Assembly: GCF_002952215.1 (NCBI RefSeq)
Contig: NZ_CP022600.1
Span: 2,852,001 to 2,916,000 of the forward strand
Reading direction: 5' to 3'
Origin: Porphyrobacter sp. HT-58-2
GTDB lineage: Bacteria > Pseudomonadota > Alphaproteobacteria > Sphingomonadales > Sphingomonadaceae
DNA: 64,000 bases
Each line of letters begins with the position of its first letter. The first letter of the stretch is position 1. Below are positions 26,217 through 35,494 of the stretch, piece after piece. The notes under the pieces were generated by a model that was given only the letters and a program-made list of their open reading frames with translations, was not told where the DNA came from and did not search any database. The translations under genes were made by a program, and so were the position numbers.

Positions 26217-26330
26217 TCAGGCGATAAGGGTCGGGCTGGCGGGGATGATCGCGTAAGCGAAGAAAGCTGCCGAAAACACGACCGAGAAAGCGGCGGCGAA
26301 CAGGCGGTTTGAAGTTTCGATGGCGAACAT
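26217..26330 (-). CDS. 37-residue single-helix membrane peptide (paralogue 1)
   Basis: A frame of 38 codons encodes MFAIETSNRLFAAAFSVVFS at residues 1-20 and then AAFFAYAIIPASPTLIA at 21-37. A textbook AAGGAG lies eight bases before the ATG. The helix spans about residues 10-30, with a conserved FAYAIIPASP stretch at the exit. It shares this end and the (R)(L/F)FA-AAF pattern with paralogue 2, 39 bases downstream. These are probably an operon with pspC, divergent from recF. I know of no named family. Confidence 0.75.
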   Translation of the reverse strand: MFAIETSNRLFAAAFSVVFSAAFFAYAIIPASPTLIA

Positions 26331-26483
26331 GAGTGATCTCCTTTGGTCTCTTGTGCGTTTGTCCGGGGCTCTCCCCCGGGGATGCCAGACACGTTGCACA
26401 GGGCGTGCCAAACTCGAAAAATGGCGGAACTCCGGGGTTTTGATGCTTTCAACCCGCAAACAGCCTGTTCACCCTGACGAAAG

Positions 26484-26502
26484 CTTGGGAATTTTTCCCA
26501 AG
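26484..26502. promoter_or_regulatory. perfect palindrome in the recF / small-peptide divergent gap
   Basis: CTTGGGAA at 26484-26491 and TTCCCAAG at 26495-26502 are exact reverse complements around TTT. It could be an operator or the hairpin of a leader; no clear T-run follows on either strand. Confidence 0.4.
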
Positions 26503-26548
26503 GGTTGGGATTGCTGATTTTCAAGCGCGCATGGCTGGCCAAACCCTG

Positions 26549-26570
26549 CCCTCGCGGCTACCCGCGAGGG
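26549..26570 (+). promoter_or_regulatory. hairpin overlapping the recF ribosome-binding site
   Basis: CCCTCGCGG at 26549-26557 pairs perfectly with CCGCGAGGG at 26562-26570 (9 bp, loop CTAC). The right arm ends in GAGGG, the only purine-rich ribosome-binding sequence before the recF ATG at 26574, so the stem would hide it. Confidence 0.6.
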
Positions 26571-26573
26571 GGC

Positions 26574-27662
26574 ATGGGCCTGAGCCGCATCACCCTCGAG
26601 AATTTCCGCAATCACGCCGCGACCACGCTGGGCGAGACGGCGCATTTCAACCTGCTGGTGGGCGAGAACGGCGCGGGCAAGACGAACCTGCTGGAGGCGC
26701 TCTCGCTGCTCGGGCCGGGGCGCGGATTGCGGCGCGCCAACCTTGGTGATCTGGCACGAAAGGCAGCCCCCGGCGATCCGCCTCTGCCCTTTGCCATCGG
26801 CGCCAGCCTTTCAGAGGCAGGGACGATCTCGGCGCGGATCGGCACCTATACCGAAAGCGGTCAACCGGCGCGGCGACTGGTGCGCGTGAATGGCGCCGCT
26901 GCCACCGCCGCGAGCCTTGCCGAGTGGCTTGCACTGTCATGGCTGACCCCGGCGATGGACGGACTTTTCACCGACAGCGCGGGTGCGCGGCGGCGGTTCA
27001 TGGATCGCATGGCGCTGGCCATTGCGCCTGATCATGCGCGGCGCGCGAATGCCCTTGAGGCTGCCCTGCGCGAGCGGGGCAAGCTGCTGGAGACGGGCGG
27101 TGATCCGCGCTGGCTTGACGCGGTGGAGGCGCAGGTTGCAGATCACGGTGCCGCGGTGGCGCGCACGCGTGCAGAGCTTGTCCTGCGGCTGGTGGATGAA
27201 CTGTCCGCTCTGCCGCCTGAACCCTTTGCCAGACCTTCCCTGACCTACCGCCCCGGCGGGCCGATGGACGAGACCGCCCTGCGCGCCGAGCTTGCCCGAA
27301 GCCGCCCGCGCGATCGTGCGGCGGGACGCGCGCTCACTGGGCCACAACGCGATGAATTGCTTGTGGAAATGGCCAGCACCCGGCAGCCGGCTGCATCCTG
27401 TTCGACCGGCGAGCAGAAGGCCATGCTGATCGCCATTACCCTTGCCCACGGCATCCTTGCCGCCGCTGGACGACCTTCGGTGCTGCTGCTCGACGAGGTC
27501 GCCGCGCATCTCGATCCTGTGCGCCGCACCGAACTGTTCAATCGGCTGAGGAACGGCAAGGCGCAGGTTTGGATGACCGGCACCGAACTCGCACCCTTTG
27601 ACGCGATCCGCTCGGAAGCCGCGATCTGGCGGGTGTCTGGCGGGGGTGTGGAGCGGGTCTGA
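26574..27662 (+). CDS. recF: DNA replication and repair protein RecF
   Basis: RecF, an SMC-like ATPase, directs RecOR to gaps behind stalled forks. The 362-residue protein begins MGLSRITLENFRNHAATTL and has Walker A GENGAGKTNLLEALSLLGPGRGLR, the ABC-type signature CSTGEQKAMLIAITLAHG, and Walker B VLLLDEVAAHLDPVRR. The ATG at 26574 gives the exact family N-terminus; longer in-frame starts do not. Here it is separated from dnaA and dnaN, as in many alphaproteobacteria. A 9-bp hairpin covers its ribosome-binding site. Confidence 0.95.
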   Translation: MGLSRITLENFRNHAATTLGETAHFNLLVGENGAGKTNLLEALSLLGPGRGLRRANLGDLARKAAPGDPPLPFAIGASLSEAGTISARIGTYTESGQPARRLVRVNGAAATAASLAEWLALSWLTPAMDGLFTDSAGARRRFMDRMALAIAPDHARRANALEAALRERGKLLETGGDPRWLDAVEAQVADHGAAVARTRAELVLRLVDELSALPPEPFARPSLTYRPGGPMDETALRAELARSRPRDRAAGRALTGPQRDELLVEMASTRQPAASCSTGEQKAMLIAITLAHGILAAAGRPSVLLLDEVAAHLDPVRRTELFNRLRNGKAQVWMTGTELAPFDAIRSEAAIWRVSGGGVERV

Positions 27663-27783
27663 GGCGGGTTGAAGAGTGGCTAGAGGGGGTCTGGCAGGGG
27701 TCTGAAACGGGCTGGATCACCCGAATTTTTCATAAATACTTCTATTTTCCAATACCTTGATATATCTTCTGACACCTGCGAAA

Positions 27784-28500
27784 TCACTTCACCGGCGGCA
27801 GAGCGCCTTCAACCTCTGCAATCGTCGAGGCCACCAGCCGCTCGATCCCTTCCGCCGTGGGGTGAATGCGGTCGGACTGGAACAGTTCGGGCTCGCGGTA
27901 GATATCCTCCAGCCAGAACGGAATCAGCGCCGCGCCATATTCCTTGGCCAGATCGCGATACATCGCATCGAAACGCGCCTGATATTCCGGCCCGTAATTG
28001 GGGGGCGCGCGCATCCCCATCAGCAGGACTGGCACGTTCCGGTCGCGTAGGACAGACAGCATCTGTGCCAGATTGGCCCGCGTTTCTTCGGGCGAAAGCC
28101 CGCGCAGCAGATCATTGCCGCCCAGTTCCAGAATGAACAGATCGGGCGCCTGCTGCTGCGCATCCAGCGTGAAGGTGATCCGATTGAGCCCGGCTGCCGT
28201 GGTATCGCCGGAAACGCCCGCATTGGCGATCTTCGCGTTCACGCCCCGGGCGCGCAAGGCTGCCTCCAGCCGCGCAGGGTAGCTTTGCGAGGGATCAAGA
28301 CCATAGCCTGCAAACAGGCTGTCCCCGAAGGCAAGAATGCGCCGTTCCGGCCCCATCACCGGCACAGCGGGAAGCGCAGGCTGGCCGTCTTGCGCCACGC
28401 CGCCCGCAGGCACGGCGTCCTCCGCCCCATCACCGCAGGCTGCCAGCGCCAGCACCCCTGCACCGATCACGGCAATTTTCGACCAAGAGCGCTTGTGCAT
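27784..28500 (-). CDS. tesA: TesA-like SGNH lysophospholipase/thioesterase lipoprotein
   Basis: The 238-residue product has a lipoprotein signal (IAVIGAGVLALAACGD) and an SGNH/GDSL hydrolase domain: ILAFGDSLFAGYGL (nucleophile Ser), NAGVSGDTTAAGL (Gly), LELGGNDLLRGL (Asn) and QSDRIHPTAEG (Asp-His). This is the TesA/arylesterase type, acting on acyl thioesters or esters in the periplasm. It is divergent from a YbbA/YbbP-like ABC transporter, the same arrangement known in Escherichia coli. GGAAGG lies before the ATG at 28500. Confidence 0.92.
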   Translation of the reverse strand: MHKRSWSKIAVIGAGVLALAACGDGAEDAVPAGGVAQDGQPALPAVPVMGPERRILAFGDSLFAGYGLDPSQSYPARLEAALRARGVNAKIANAGVSGDTTAAGLNRITFTLDAQQQAPDLFILELGGNDLLRGLSPEETRANLAQMLSVLRDRNVPVLLMGMRAPPNYGPEYQARFDAMYRDLAKEYGAALIPFWLEDIYREPELFQSDRIHPTAEGIERLVASTIAEVEGALPPVK

Positions 28501-28560
28501 CCGTGAGCCTTCCGTACCTGTAGCTTGCCCGCAGCCCCACACCTATGCCATCGGAACCCC

Positions 28561-29259
28561 GTGACAAGCCCCTCTCTCGCAATAAGCGCCCGCAATCTTA
28601 CCCTCACCCTCGGCAGCCCGGCGGCGCCAGTGACGATCCTGCGCGGGATCGATCTGGATGTTCCGCGCGGGGAAGTCGTCGCGCTGCTTGGCCCATCGGG
28701 TTCGGGCAAAAGCTCGCTGATGGCGGTACTGTCCGGCCTCGAACGCGCCAGCGGGGGCAGCCTCAATGTGGCAGGCGCAGATTTCGCCGCGCTGGACGAA
28801 GACGGCTTTGCCGCGGCACGCCGGGGCCGGATCGGGATCGTCTTGCAGGCCTTCCACCTGCTGCCCACCATGACCGCGGCAGAGAATGTCGCCACCCCGA
28901 TGGAGCTTGCCGGGATGCCGGATGCTGCCCCGCGCGCGCTGGCCGAACTCGACGCTGTCGGTCTTGGCCATCGCACCGGGCATTACCCCACCCAGCTTTC
29001 AGGCGGAGAACAGCAGCGCGTCGCCATTGCCCGCGCCACCGCGCCGCGCCCTGACCTCATCTTCGCCGATGAACCGACCGGCAATCTCGACGCGGCAACC
29101 GGAGAGGAAATCATCAAGCTGCTGTTTGCCCGCCGCGCCGAAACCCGAGCAACGCTGCTGATCATCACCCATGACGCCAGCCTCGCCGCGCGCTGCGAGC
29201 GGGTGCTGACCATGGCCGACGGGGTGATCGTGTCCGACACGGCAGCGGCCAGCGCATGA
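28561..29259 (+). CDS. ABC transporter ATP-binding protein (YbbA/LolD type)
   Basis: The 232-residue ATPase has Walker A LLGPSGSGKSSLM, Q-loop VLQAFHLLPTMTAAENV, signature LSGGEQQRVAIARA, and Walker B LIFADEPTGNLDAAT, typical of the MacB/LolD/YbbA group that drives extrusion rather than import. The GTG at 28561 gives the N-terminus MTSPSLAISARNLTLTLG; a TTG further upstream is possible. It is coupled to the permease gene by an ATGA overlap and is divergent from tesA, which fits YbbA. Confidence 0.92.
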   Translation: MTSPSLAISARNLTLTLGSPAAPVTILRGIDLDVPRGEVVALLGPSGSGKSSLMAVLSGLERASGGSLNVAGADFAALDEDGFAAARRGRIGIVLQAFHLLPTMTAAENVATPMELAGMPDAAPRALAELDAVGLGHRTGHYPTQLSGGEQQRVAIARATAPRPDLIFADEPTGNLDAATGEEIIKLLFARRAETRATLLIITHDASLAARCERVLTMADGVIVSDTAAASA

Positions 29260-31781
29260 GCTTGCCCCTTGCAACTGCATGGGCGATTGCCCGGCGCGAT
29301 CTCAACGCCCGGTTCAAGGGGTTGCGGCTGCTGCTGGTGTGCATCTTCCTCGGCACGGCGGCACTGGCGGCGATCGGCACGCTGACCACCGCGATCGAGC
29401 GTGAACTGGCCTCAAGCGGGCAGGAGTTGCTGGGCGGGGATCTGGAGGTCGAGGTGTGGCAGCGCACCCTGCGGCCCGAAGAAGTCACCGCGATTTCCGC
29501 CTATGGCACGATTTCCAGCGGTTACCGGATGCAGGCGATGGCGAGCACGCCCGACGCGGCGGCGCCGATCGAACTGAAGGCAGTCGACACCAGATGGCCG
29601 ATGTTCGGCACGCTGCTGCTGGAAGATGGCCGCGCGGTCGGCGCGCCGACAGGCACGGATGCATGGATTGCGCAGACCGCGATCGAACGGCTCGGCATCA
29701 AGCTGGGTGAAAGCTTCAAGGTCGGCACAGTCACCTTGCGCGCGGCGGGGATCATCAAGGACGAACCCGACCGCCTGTCGGAAGGGTTTCAGCTCGGCCC
29801 GACGGTGATCGTGGCCGAAGGCGTGCCGGCTGCTGCCGGATTGCTGGAACCGGGCGCGCTCTATCAGAGCAAGCACCGCGTGGCCTTTGCCGATGCGGGC
29901 CGCGATCCGGCCAAGGTGGAAGAAGCGCTGACCAAGGCTTTCCCCACCGCCGGGTTCGATATCCGCACCCGCGACCGCGCCTCTCCCGGCGCTGACCGCT
30001 TCGTGCGGCAGATGAGCGATTTCCTGACGCTGGTGGGCCTTGCCGCACTGGTGATTGCGGGGATCGGGATTGCTGGCGGGGTGTCGTCCTATCTCGATCA
30101 GCGCCGCGCCGGGATTGCAACGCTGAAGGTGCTGGGGGCGACATCGGCCGACATCGTGCGCATCTATGCCTTGCAGATCGGCGTTGCGGCGCTGGTGGGG
30201 AGCATCGCAGGGCTGGTCGCCGGGGTCGCGGTGACGCCGCTGCTGGCGAGCGCCTTGCAAGGCCTGCTGCCGGTCGAGAGCGGGTTTCTGATTGCGCCGG
30301 GCGCACTGGCGCTGGCGGCGGGCTATGGCTTGCTGGTGGCCTTCACTTTCGCTGCTGCGCCCCTGCTGCGCGCGCGCACCTTCCCGGCGATGGCGCTGAT
30401 GCGGTCAGGCATCGTGCCGCTGGCGCGGGACAAGCGCGCCTTGATCGCAACCGGGCTGGGATTGGCAGCGATCTGTGCGCTGGCGCTGCTGACGACGGCC
30501 CAGCCGATGCTGTCGGGCGGGTTCCTGCTGGCCGCGGGCGGTGCGCTGCTGCTGTTGGCAGGGCTTGGCTGGCTGATCCAGACTCTCGCGCGGCGCCTGC
30601 CGCGCCCGGCCAATCCGCTGCTGAGGAGCGCGCTGGCCAACCTTCACCGGCCCGGTGCGCCGACGGGAGCGCTGGTGACGGCGCTGGGGTTTGGCCTTGC
30701 CGCCTTCGTGCTGCTTGCCGCGGTACAGACCGCGATTGATGGCAATATCCAGAGCCGCGTACCCAGGCAGGCGCCAGACTACTTCGTGCTCGATGTGCCG
30801 CAGGCCAAGGAACCGCGCTTCTTCGAACTGATCCAGCAGGAATTCCCCGATGCCGGTATTCGCACCGTGCCGACCATGCGCGGCGCGGTGATCGCCTATG
30901 GCCCCAGAGACGCGATGGTGCGGGTCGCCGATCTTGATGAAATCCCCGAAGGCGCATGGGCGCTGCGGGGCGAGCGCGGGCTGACCTATGCCGACACCCT
31001 GCCCGAAGGCAACCGCGTGGTGGCCGGCGAATGGTGGAGCCCGTTCCACAAGGGCGAGCCGCTGGTCTCGGTCGATGCGCGCTTTGCCGAGGCGGTGGGG
31101 CTGAAGGTGGGCGATTACCTCACCATCGGCATCCTTGGGGTAGAGCGCACCGCGCGCGTCGCTTCCTTGCGCGAAATCGACTGGGAAAGCATGGGCTTCA
31201 ACTTCGCGCTGGTGTTCAGCCGCAATGCGATTGCCGATGCGCCGCACAATCTTTCGGCGACAGTCGATCTGCCCGACAGCGCTGAAAGCGCCGCGCGCGG
31301 CCGCCTGCTGCGGGCGCTGGTGCAGGAAATGCCCTCAAGTTCAGTGATCGAGGTGGGCGGGATTCTGGTCGAGGCGCGCAAGCTGCTGCAACAGGTGAGC
31401 CTCGCAACGCTGGCAGCGGCGGCCGTGACAGTGCTGGCGGGGCTGGCGGTGCTGATGGGCGCGATTGCCGCAGCACGGGCGGCGCGCACCTATGACACGG
31501 TGATGCTGCGCGTGCTGGGCGCTAGCCGGCGGCAGGTGCTGCTGCTGCAACTCGCTGAATATGGTCTGCTCGCCGGTGTGCTGGCGTTGGTGGCGCTGGG
31601 GCTTGGCGGAGGCCTTGCATGGGTGGTCATCACCCAGCTGTTCGAATTCGACTGGCTGCCCGACTGGAGTCAGGTGCTGGGCGTGCTGGCCCTGGGCGTC
31701 ACGCTGGTGCTCGGCTTCGCGCTGGCCGGTTCGCTGCCGCTTTTGCGCGCGAAACCGGCCCGTGCGCTGCGGGAGCTTTAG
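29256..31781 (+). CDS. FtsX-family ABC permease (YbbP type)
   Basis: The 841-residue inner-membrane protein has an N-terminal helix (LRLLLVCIFLGTAALAAIGTL), a large periplasmic MacB-PCD-like domain (residues about 45-245), a first FtsX block of four helices (FLTLVGLAALVIAGIGIAGGVSSYLDQRRAGIATLKVLGA), further central helices, a second periplasmic domain, and a C-terminal FtsX block (ATLAAAAVTVLAGLAVLMGAIAAARAARTYDTVMLRVLGAS). This duplicated arrangement fits YbbP. The substrate is unknown; a link to TesA products is only an inference from gene order. The stop overlaps the stop of the convergent neighbour. Confidence 0.93.
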   Translation: MSLPLATAWAIARRDLNARFKGLRLLLVCIFLGTAALAAIGTLTTAIERELASSGQELLGGDLEVEVWQRTLRPEEVTAISAYGTISSGYRMQAMASTPDAAAPIELKAVDTRWPMFGTLLLEDGRAVGAPTGTDAWIAQTAIERLGIKLGESFKVGTVTLRAAGIIKDEPDRLSEGFQLGPTVIVAEGVPAAAGLLEPGALYQSKHRVAFADAGRDPAKVEEALTKAFPTAGFDIRTRDRASPGADRFVRQMSDFLTLVGLAALVIAGIGIAGGVSSYLDQRRAGIATLKVLGATSADIVRIYALQIGVAALVGSIAGLVAGVAVTPLLASALQGLLPVESGFLIAPGALALAAGYGLLVAFTFAAAPLLRARTFPAMALMRSGIVPLARDKRALIATGLGLAAICALALLTTAQPMLSGGFLLAAGGALLLLAGLGWLIQTLARRLPRPANPLLRSALANLHRPGAPTGALVTALGFGLAAFVLLAAVQTAIDGNIQSRVPRQAPDYFVLDVPQAKEPRFFELIQQEFPDAGIRTVPTMRGAVIAYGPRDAMVRVADLDEIPEGAWALRGERGLTYADTLPEGNRVVAGEWWSPFHKGEPLVSVDARFAEAVGLKVGDYLTIGILGVERTARVASLREIDWESMGFNFALVFSRNAIADAPHNLSATVDLPDSAESAARGRLLRALVQEMPSSSVIEVGGILVEARKLLQQVSLATLAAAAVTVLAGLAVLMGAIAAARAARTYDTVMLRVLGASRRQVLLLQLAEYGLLAGVLALVALGLGGGLAWVVITQLFEFDWLPDWSQVLGVLALGVTLVLGFALAGSLPLLRAKPARALREL

Positions 31782-32674
31782 GCGAAGACCTCCTCCAGCC
31801 GCTCTGCCCCGCCGTCGGTCACTTCGACATGAAGCGAAGCCGTAAACGCCGAGGCATAGATCGAATAGGCCATGAACAGGGGAATGAGCGCCAGCCCCGC
31901 GATGATGATCACCGCGATCGCCCCGCCTGACGGCTCTCCGCCGCCCTCAAGCCCGGTCGCCGCGCCGATGATCATCAGCAGCGGCACGCCGAGCACGACC
32001 AGCGTGATCGCGCCAAAGCCGAGCAGCGCGAGCAGGATCGACAGCGCCTTGCCCTGTGTCACCGCCCAAGACCGGCGAATGGCGGTCACCGGGTTGTAGA
32101 CCTCGTCCACCGCCACCACCGGCACCAGCACGGCAAAGCGGCAGGCGAGGTACAGCGCAGCCAGCACGATCAGCAACGTCCCGGCTACCCCGCCGATCGA
32201 GCCTCCCGCCACCGCGCCGACCGCACCCGCCACCGCGAGTGACGCCACCATCATCGCGGCATAGGCAAGCAGCAACAACAGGGCGATGCCGATGAACGGC
32301 AGCGCGCTCTTGAACCCGCGCCGCAGTGCCAGCCCGAACATCGGCTCTTCCAGCGGCGAGGCAAGCGTTACCATCGCCGCCTGCTGCGCCAGCAGGATCA
32401 CGATATAGGCGCCGTAGAACAGCACCATGAAGAGGATCATGCCGATCCCGAGGCCAGCCAGAACGCCCATGTCATCCATCGCTGCCGGATCGTCGAACCC
32501 GCTGCTGCCAAGCGCCGCCGCGCCCGCCAGTCCCGCGGCGCCAAGCCCGATGCCCAGCACCATCGATGCCGCGGTCTGGATCGCGAAAAACACCGCCCAC
32601 ATTCCCAGCAGCAGCCAGAACCGCTGACGGAACATCGCAAAACTCGTCGAAAACACGCGACCAATATCGACCAT
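31778..32674 (-). CDS. uncharacterised multi-pass membrane protein
   Basis: The 298-residue protein is strongly hydrophobic with about six membrane segments. It begins MVDIGRVFSTSFAMFRQRFWLLLGMWAVFFAIQ and contains VYNPVTAIRRSWAVTQGKALSILLALLGFGAITLVVLGVPL. The repeated RxFWLLLG and TAIRRSWxxTQG patterns are typical of glycerophosphoryl-diester-phosphodiesterase-membrane-like (DUF) families. AAGGGGGATC precedes the ATG at 32674. It is convergent with the FtsX permease, and the two stop codons overlap by two bases. No partner genes point to a role. Confidence 0.8.
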   Translation of the reverse strand: MVDIGRVFSTSFAMFRQRFWLLLGMWAVFFAIQTAASMVLGIGLGAAGLAGAAALGSSGFDDPAAMDDMGVLAGLGIGMILFMVLFYGAYIVILLAQQAAMVTLASPLEEPMFGLALRRGFKSALPFIGIALLLLLAYAAMMVASLAVAGAVGAVAGGSIGGVAGTLLIVLAALYLACRFAVLVPVVAVDEVYNPVTAIRRSWAVTQGKALSILLALLGFGAITLVVLGVPLLMIIGAATGLEGGGEPSGGAIAVIIIAGLALIPLFMAYSIYASAFTASLHVEVTDGGAERLEEVFA

Positions 32675-32779
32675 CTGATCCCCCTTGCGGTCATTGCCCT
32701 GCCGCAGATGCGCAGAATGCACAGGCCAAGACCTTGAGGCAAACAGAAAAACTGGGCGGGCGCTGCGCCCCAAACGCCG

Positions 32780-32814
32780 AAAAGAAAAAGGCCCCGCACC
32801 CGTGGTGCGAGGCC
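32780..32814 (-). terminator. intrinsic terminator of the TonB-receptor gene
   Basis: On the minus strand GGCCTCGCACC pairs with GGTGCGGGGCC (32814-32790) around ACG, followed directly by TTTTTCTTTT (32789-32780). Confidence 0.88.
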
Positions 32815-32842
32815 TCTCTCAAAGCCTGAATGGCTTGTCCGA

Positions 32843-35494
32843 TCAGAAGCGGAAGCGAATGACGCCGCCATAGGTGCGCGGCAGGTTCGGATAGCCCGAA
32901 ACCGTACCGGCCTGCGCCACACCGTCGAACACGGTGGTCACGAACTGGTCGTTGAGCAGGTTACGGGCGAAGGCACCGATTTCCAGCCCGTTGTCCAGCG
33001 CCAGCGTCATTGCAGCGTTCACCAGATTGACTTCGCGCGCGAAGATTTGGGTGTTGCCCAGCGCGCGGTTGAAGGTCGGCAAACCATTGTTGATGTCGGT
33101 GTTGCTTTCATGGGCGTAATCGACGCGGGTGATCAGCTTGTTGCCGCTCGACCCGAATTCGTGGGTGTAGGTTGCCGAGGTGGCAATCGCCCACTCCGGA
33201 ACCCCGCCCACGCGCTGGCCGGTGAGATCGCCGAGCACCGAGCCCGGGAAGCTGTCGAACACCGAGTCAAGGTAGGTGGTGGCGAAGGTCAGCACCAGGC
33301 CTTCGGTCGGGGTGATGGTGGTGTCGAATTCGAAACCGCGCACCGACTGCTGACCGGCGTTCTGCAGCGCAAAACCGAGGCCGGTGAAGGCCAGCGACTG
33401 GAACCCGTCGATGCTCTGGTCGAACACCGCAAGGTTGAAGCCCACGCCTTCCCACTGGCCCTTCAGACCGATTTCATAGACCTCGGCCTTTTCCGGCCCG
33501 GCAAAGCGGGTGCCGGTGGTCAGGTTCGGCACGGCCAGACCGGCGTTGAGGATCGGCGAGGCCGGAGCCCCAAAGGTCGAACGGCCCGGACCGGCGGTGA
33601 AATCGGTCGCCAGCGGACGGCTATCGCGCGAGAGGTTGACCGAGCTTGCCTTGAAGCCGGTCGCGTAGCTCGCATAGACATTCAGCTCGTTCGAGACCTG
33701 ATAGGCGACGCGCAGCAGGTAGGTCAGCTGATCATCCTGCGTGCGGCCATCCTCGACCGCGTTCGGAACCGCCGGGAACGGGGTCTGGAACTGCAGCGCG
33801 GCCAGGCCGAGCAGCGGGTTGCAAGCCGGTGCCTGCGGCGGAGCGCCGGCTGCACCGCACGGCGTTGTCCCCAGGCCGAGCAACAGCTGCTGGTTGGCAG
33901 CCGGCAGAGCCTGGAACGCAGCACGGTTGGTCACCGTACCGCCCGTCGCACCGACGATGAAGGCATCGACCAGGTTGATATTGGCAAGCGGATCGAGCGC
34001 GGCAAAATCGAGCCCGAACTGCTTGCGGTCATCGGTGTAGTTGAATCCGGCGGTGAAGACGAGGCCATCGGCCGGTTCGAAATCGACCGTCCCGAAGATC
34101 GACCACGACTGGTTGTCGACCGAGAAGCGTTCACGCGACAGGAAGTCGCCGCCGAAGATGCTGCCGACCGGCAGGCCCAGCCCGGTTTCGGCACCAGCCA
34201 GAACCTGATTGCCGACCGCGACCTGGGCAGCGCCCGGCGTTCCGGCCGGAACCAGCGGAGCGGCCGCCTGGAACGCGGCGAAGTTGCGCAGATCATTGCC
34301 GACAGTCAGAAAGCTGTCCTGACGGATCTTCTCGTCGAAGTAGAAACCGCCGAGCAGGAAGTTCAGCGGGCCATCGAAGTCCGAAGTGATCCGGAATTCC
34401 TGGGTGAAGGTGTCCACACCCTGATCGCGGCCTTCAGCGGTCAGGTCGGCGCTGGTGAAGTCGACGTCCTGAATGAACTCGTTGCGCAGTTCACGGTAGG
34501 CGGTGATCGAGGTGAAGGTCAGGTTGCCCAGCGACCAGTCGACCTGGCCCGAGAAGCCGTAGTTCTCGTTCTTGTTGACCGGCACCACGTTGAGGAAGTT
34601 GTCGAAGCTGAAGAAATCGGTCGGGAACTGCCCGCCCACAGCCGCCACGGCGCCTGCGGTGGCGGGGCCGACGACCAGGTTGCTGGTCTGACAGCAGATT
34701 TCATCGATATTGGTGTAATCGGCGATCAGGCGGATCTTGATGTCCGTCGTCGGCTCGATCAGCAACTGCCCGCGGGTCGACCAGCGGTTGCGGTTGTTGA
34801 TTTCCTCGTCAAGGTTGACGATCCGGCCGATGCCGTCGCGCTGCTGATAGGTGCCGTCGAGCGACCATGCGATATTGTCGCTGATCGGGCCGGTCACTTC
34901 ACCGCGCAGGAACACCTGATTGAAGTTGCCGTAGACCGCTTCGACCTGACCGCCGAATTCGTATTGCGGTTCCTTGGTGACGATCGAGATCACGCCGGCG
35001 CTCGCGTTCTTGCCGAACAGGGTCGATTGCGGCCCGTTCAGCACTTCGACGCGGCTGATCATGTTGAGGTCGGACAGGGCCGAGGCCGAGCGCGAACGGA
35101 ACACGCCGTCGATGAACACGCCGACCGAAGGCTCGATCCCGAAGTTGTTGTCGCCGTTGCCGAAGCCGCGGATGATGAAGGTGGTCGCCGACGAGGTCTG
35201 CAGCTGGCTGACGCGCAGCGAGGGAACCACGGTCTGCAGGTCGAGCACGTCACGGATCTGTGCGGTCTCGATCACGTCGCCGCTGGTCACCGAGACCGCG
35301 ATCGGGGTTTCCTGCAGGGTCTGTTCACGCTTGGACGCGGTGACGATGATGACGTTGCTGCTTTCGGGCGCGTCGAGCTCCGGCCCTTCGTCCTGTGCAA
35401 AGGCCACGCCCGGCATGCCGAGGGCGAAGGTCGCCGCACCGGCGAGCAGGGTGAATCGATAAGCGCCGGCAGTGCCGGTGATGGTCGAACGCAT
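32843..35494 (-). CDS. TonB-dependent outer-membrane receptor
   Basis: The 883-residue protein has a signal peptide ending near GVAFAQ, a TonB-box-like stretch (SNVIIVTASKREQTLQETPIAVSV), a plug domain with RDVLDLQTVVPSLRVSQLQTSS, TFIIRGFGNGDNNFGIEPSVGVFIDGVFRSRS, and VEVLNGPQSTLFGKNASAGVISIVTKEP, and a long beta-barrel ending PNLPRTYGGVIRFRF with the terminal Phe. It belongs to the iron-siderophore-like receptor class common in sphingomonads, but the ligand cannot be read. GAGAGGAG lies before the ATG. It stands alone with its own terminator and a 417-base upstream gap. Confidence 0.94.
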   Translation of the reverse strand: MRSTITGTAGAYRFTLLAGAATFALGMPGVAFAQDEGPELDAPESSNVIIVTASKREQTLQETPIAVSVTSGDVIETAQIRDVLDLQTVVPSLRVSQLQTSSATTFIIRGFGNGDNNFGIEPSVGVFIDGVFRSRSASALSDLNMISRVEVLNGPQSTLFGKNASAGVISIVTKEPQYEFGGQVEAVYGNFNQVFLRGEVTGPISDNIAWSLDGTYQQRDGIGRIVNLDEEINNRNRWSTRGQLLIEPTTDIKIRLIADYTNIDEICCQTSNLVVGPATAGAVAAVGGQFPTDFFSFDNFLNVVPVNKNENYGFSGQVDWSLGNLTFTSITAYRELRNEFIQDVDFTSADLTAEGRDQGVDTFTQEFRITSDFDGPLNFLLGGFYFDEKIRQDSFLTVGNDLRNFAAFQAAAPLVPAGTPGAAQVAVGNQVLAGAETGLGLPVGSIFGGDFLSRERFSVDNQSWSIFGTVDFEPADGLVFTAGFNYTDDRKQFGLDFAALDPLANINLVDAFIVGATGGTVTNRAAFQALPAANQQLLLGLGTTPCGAAGAPPQAPACNPLLGLAALQFQTPFPAVPNAVEDGRTQDDQLTYLLRVAYQVSNELNVYASYATGFKASSVNLSRDSRPLATDFTAGPGRSTFGAPASPILNAGLAVPNLTTGTRFAGPEKAEVYEIGLKGQWEGVGFNLAVFDQSIDGFQSLAFTGLGFALQNAGQQSVRGFEFDTTITPTEGLVLTFATTYLDSVFDSFPGSVLGDLTGQRVGGVPEWAIATSATYTHEFGSSGNKLITRVDYAHESNTDINNGLPTFNRALGNTQIFAREVNLVNAAMTLALDNGLEIGAFARNLLNDQFVTTVFDGVAQAGTVSGYPNLPRTYGGVIRFRF

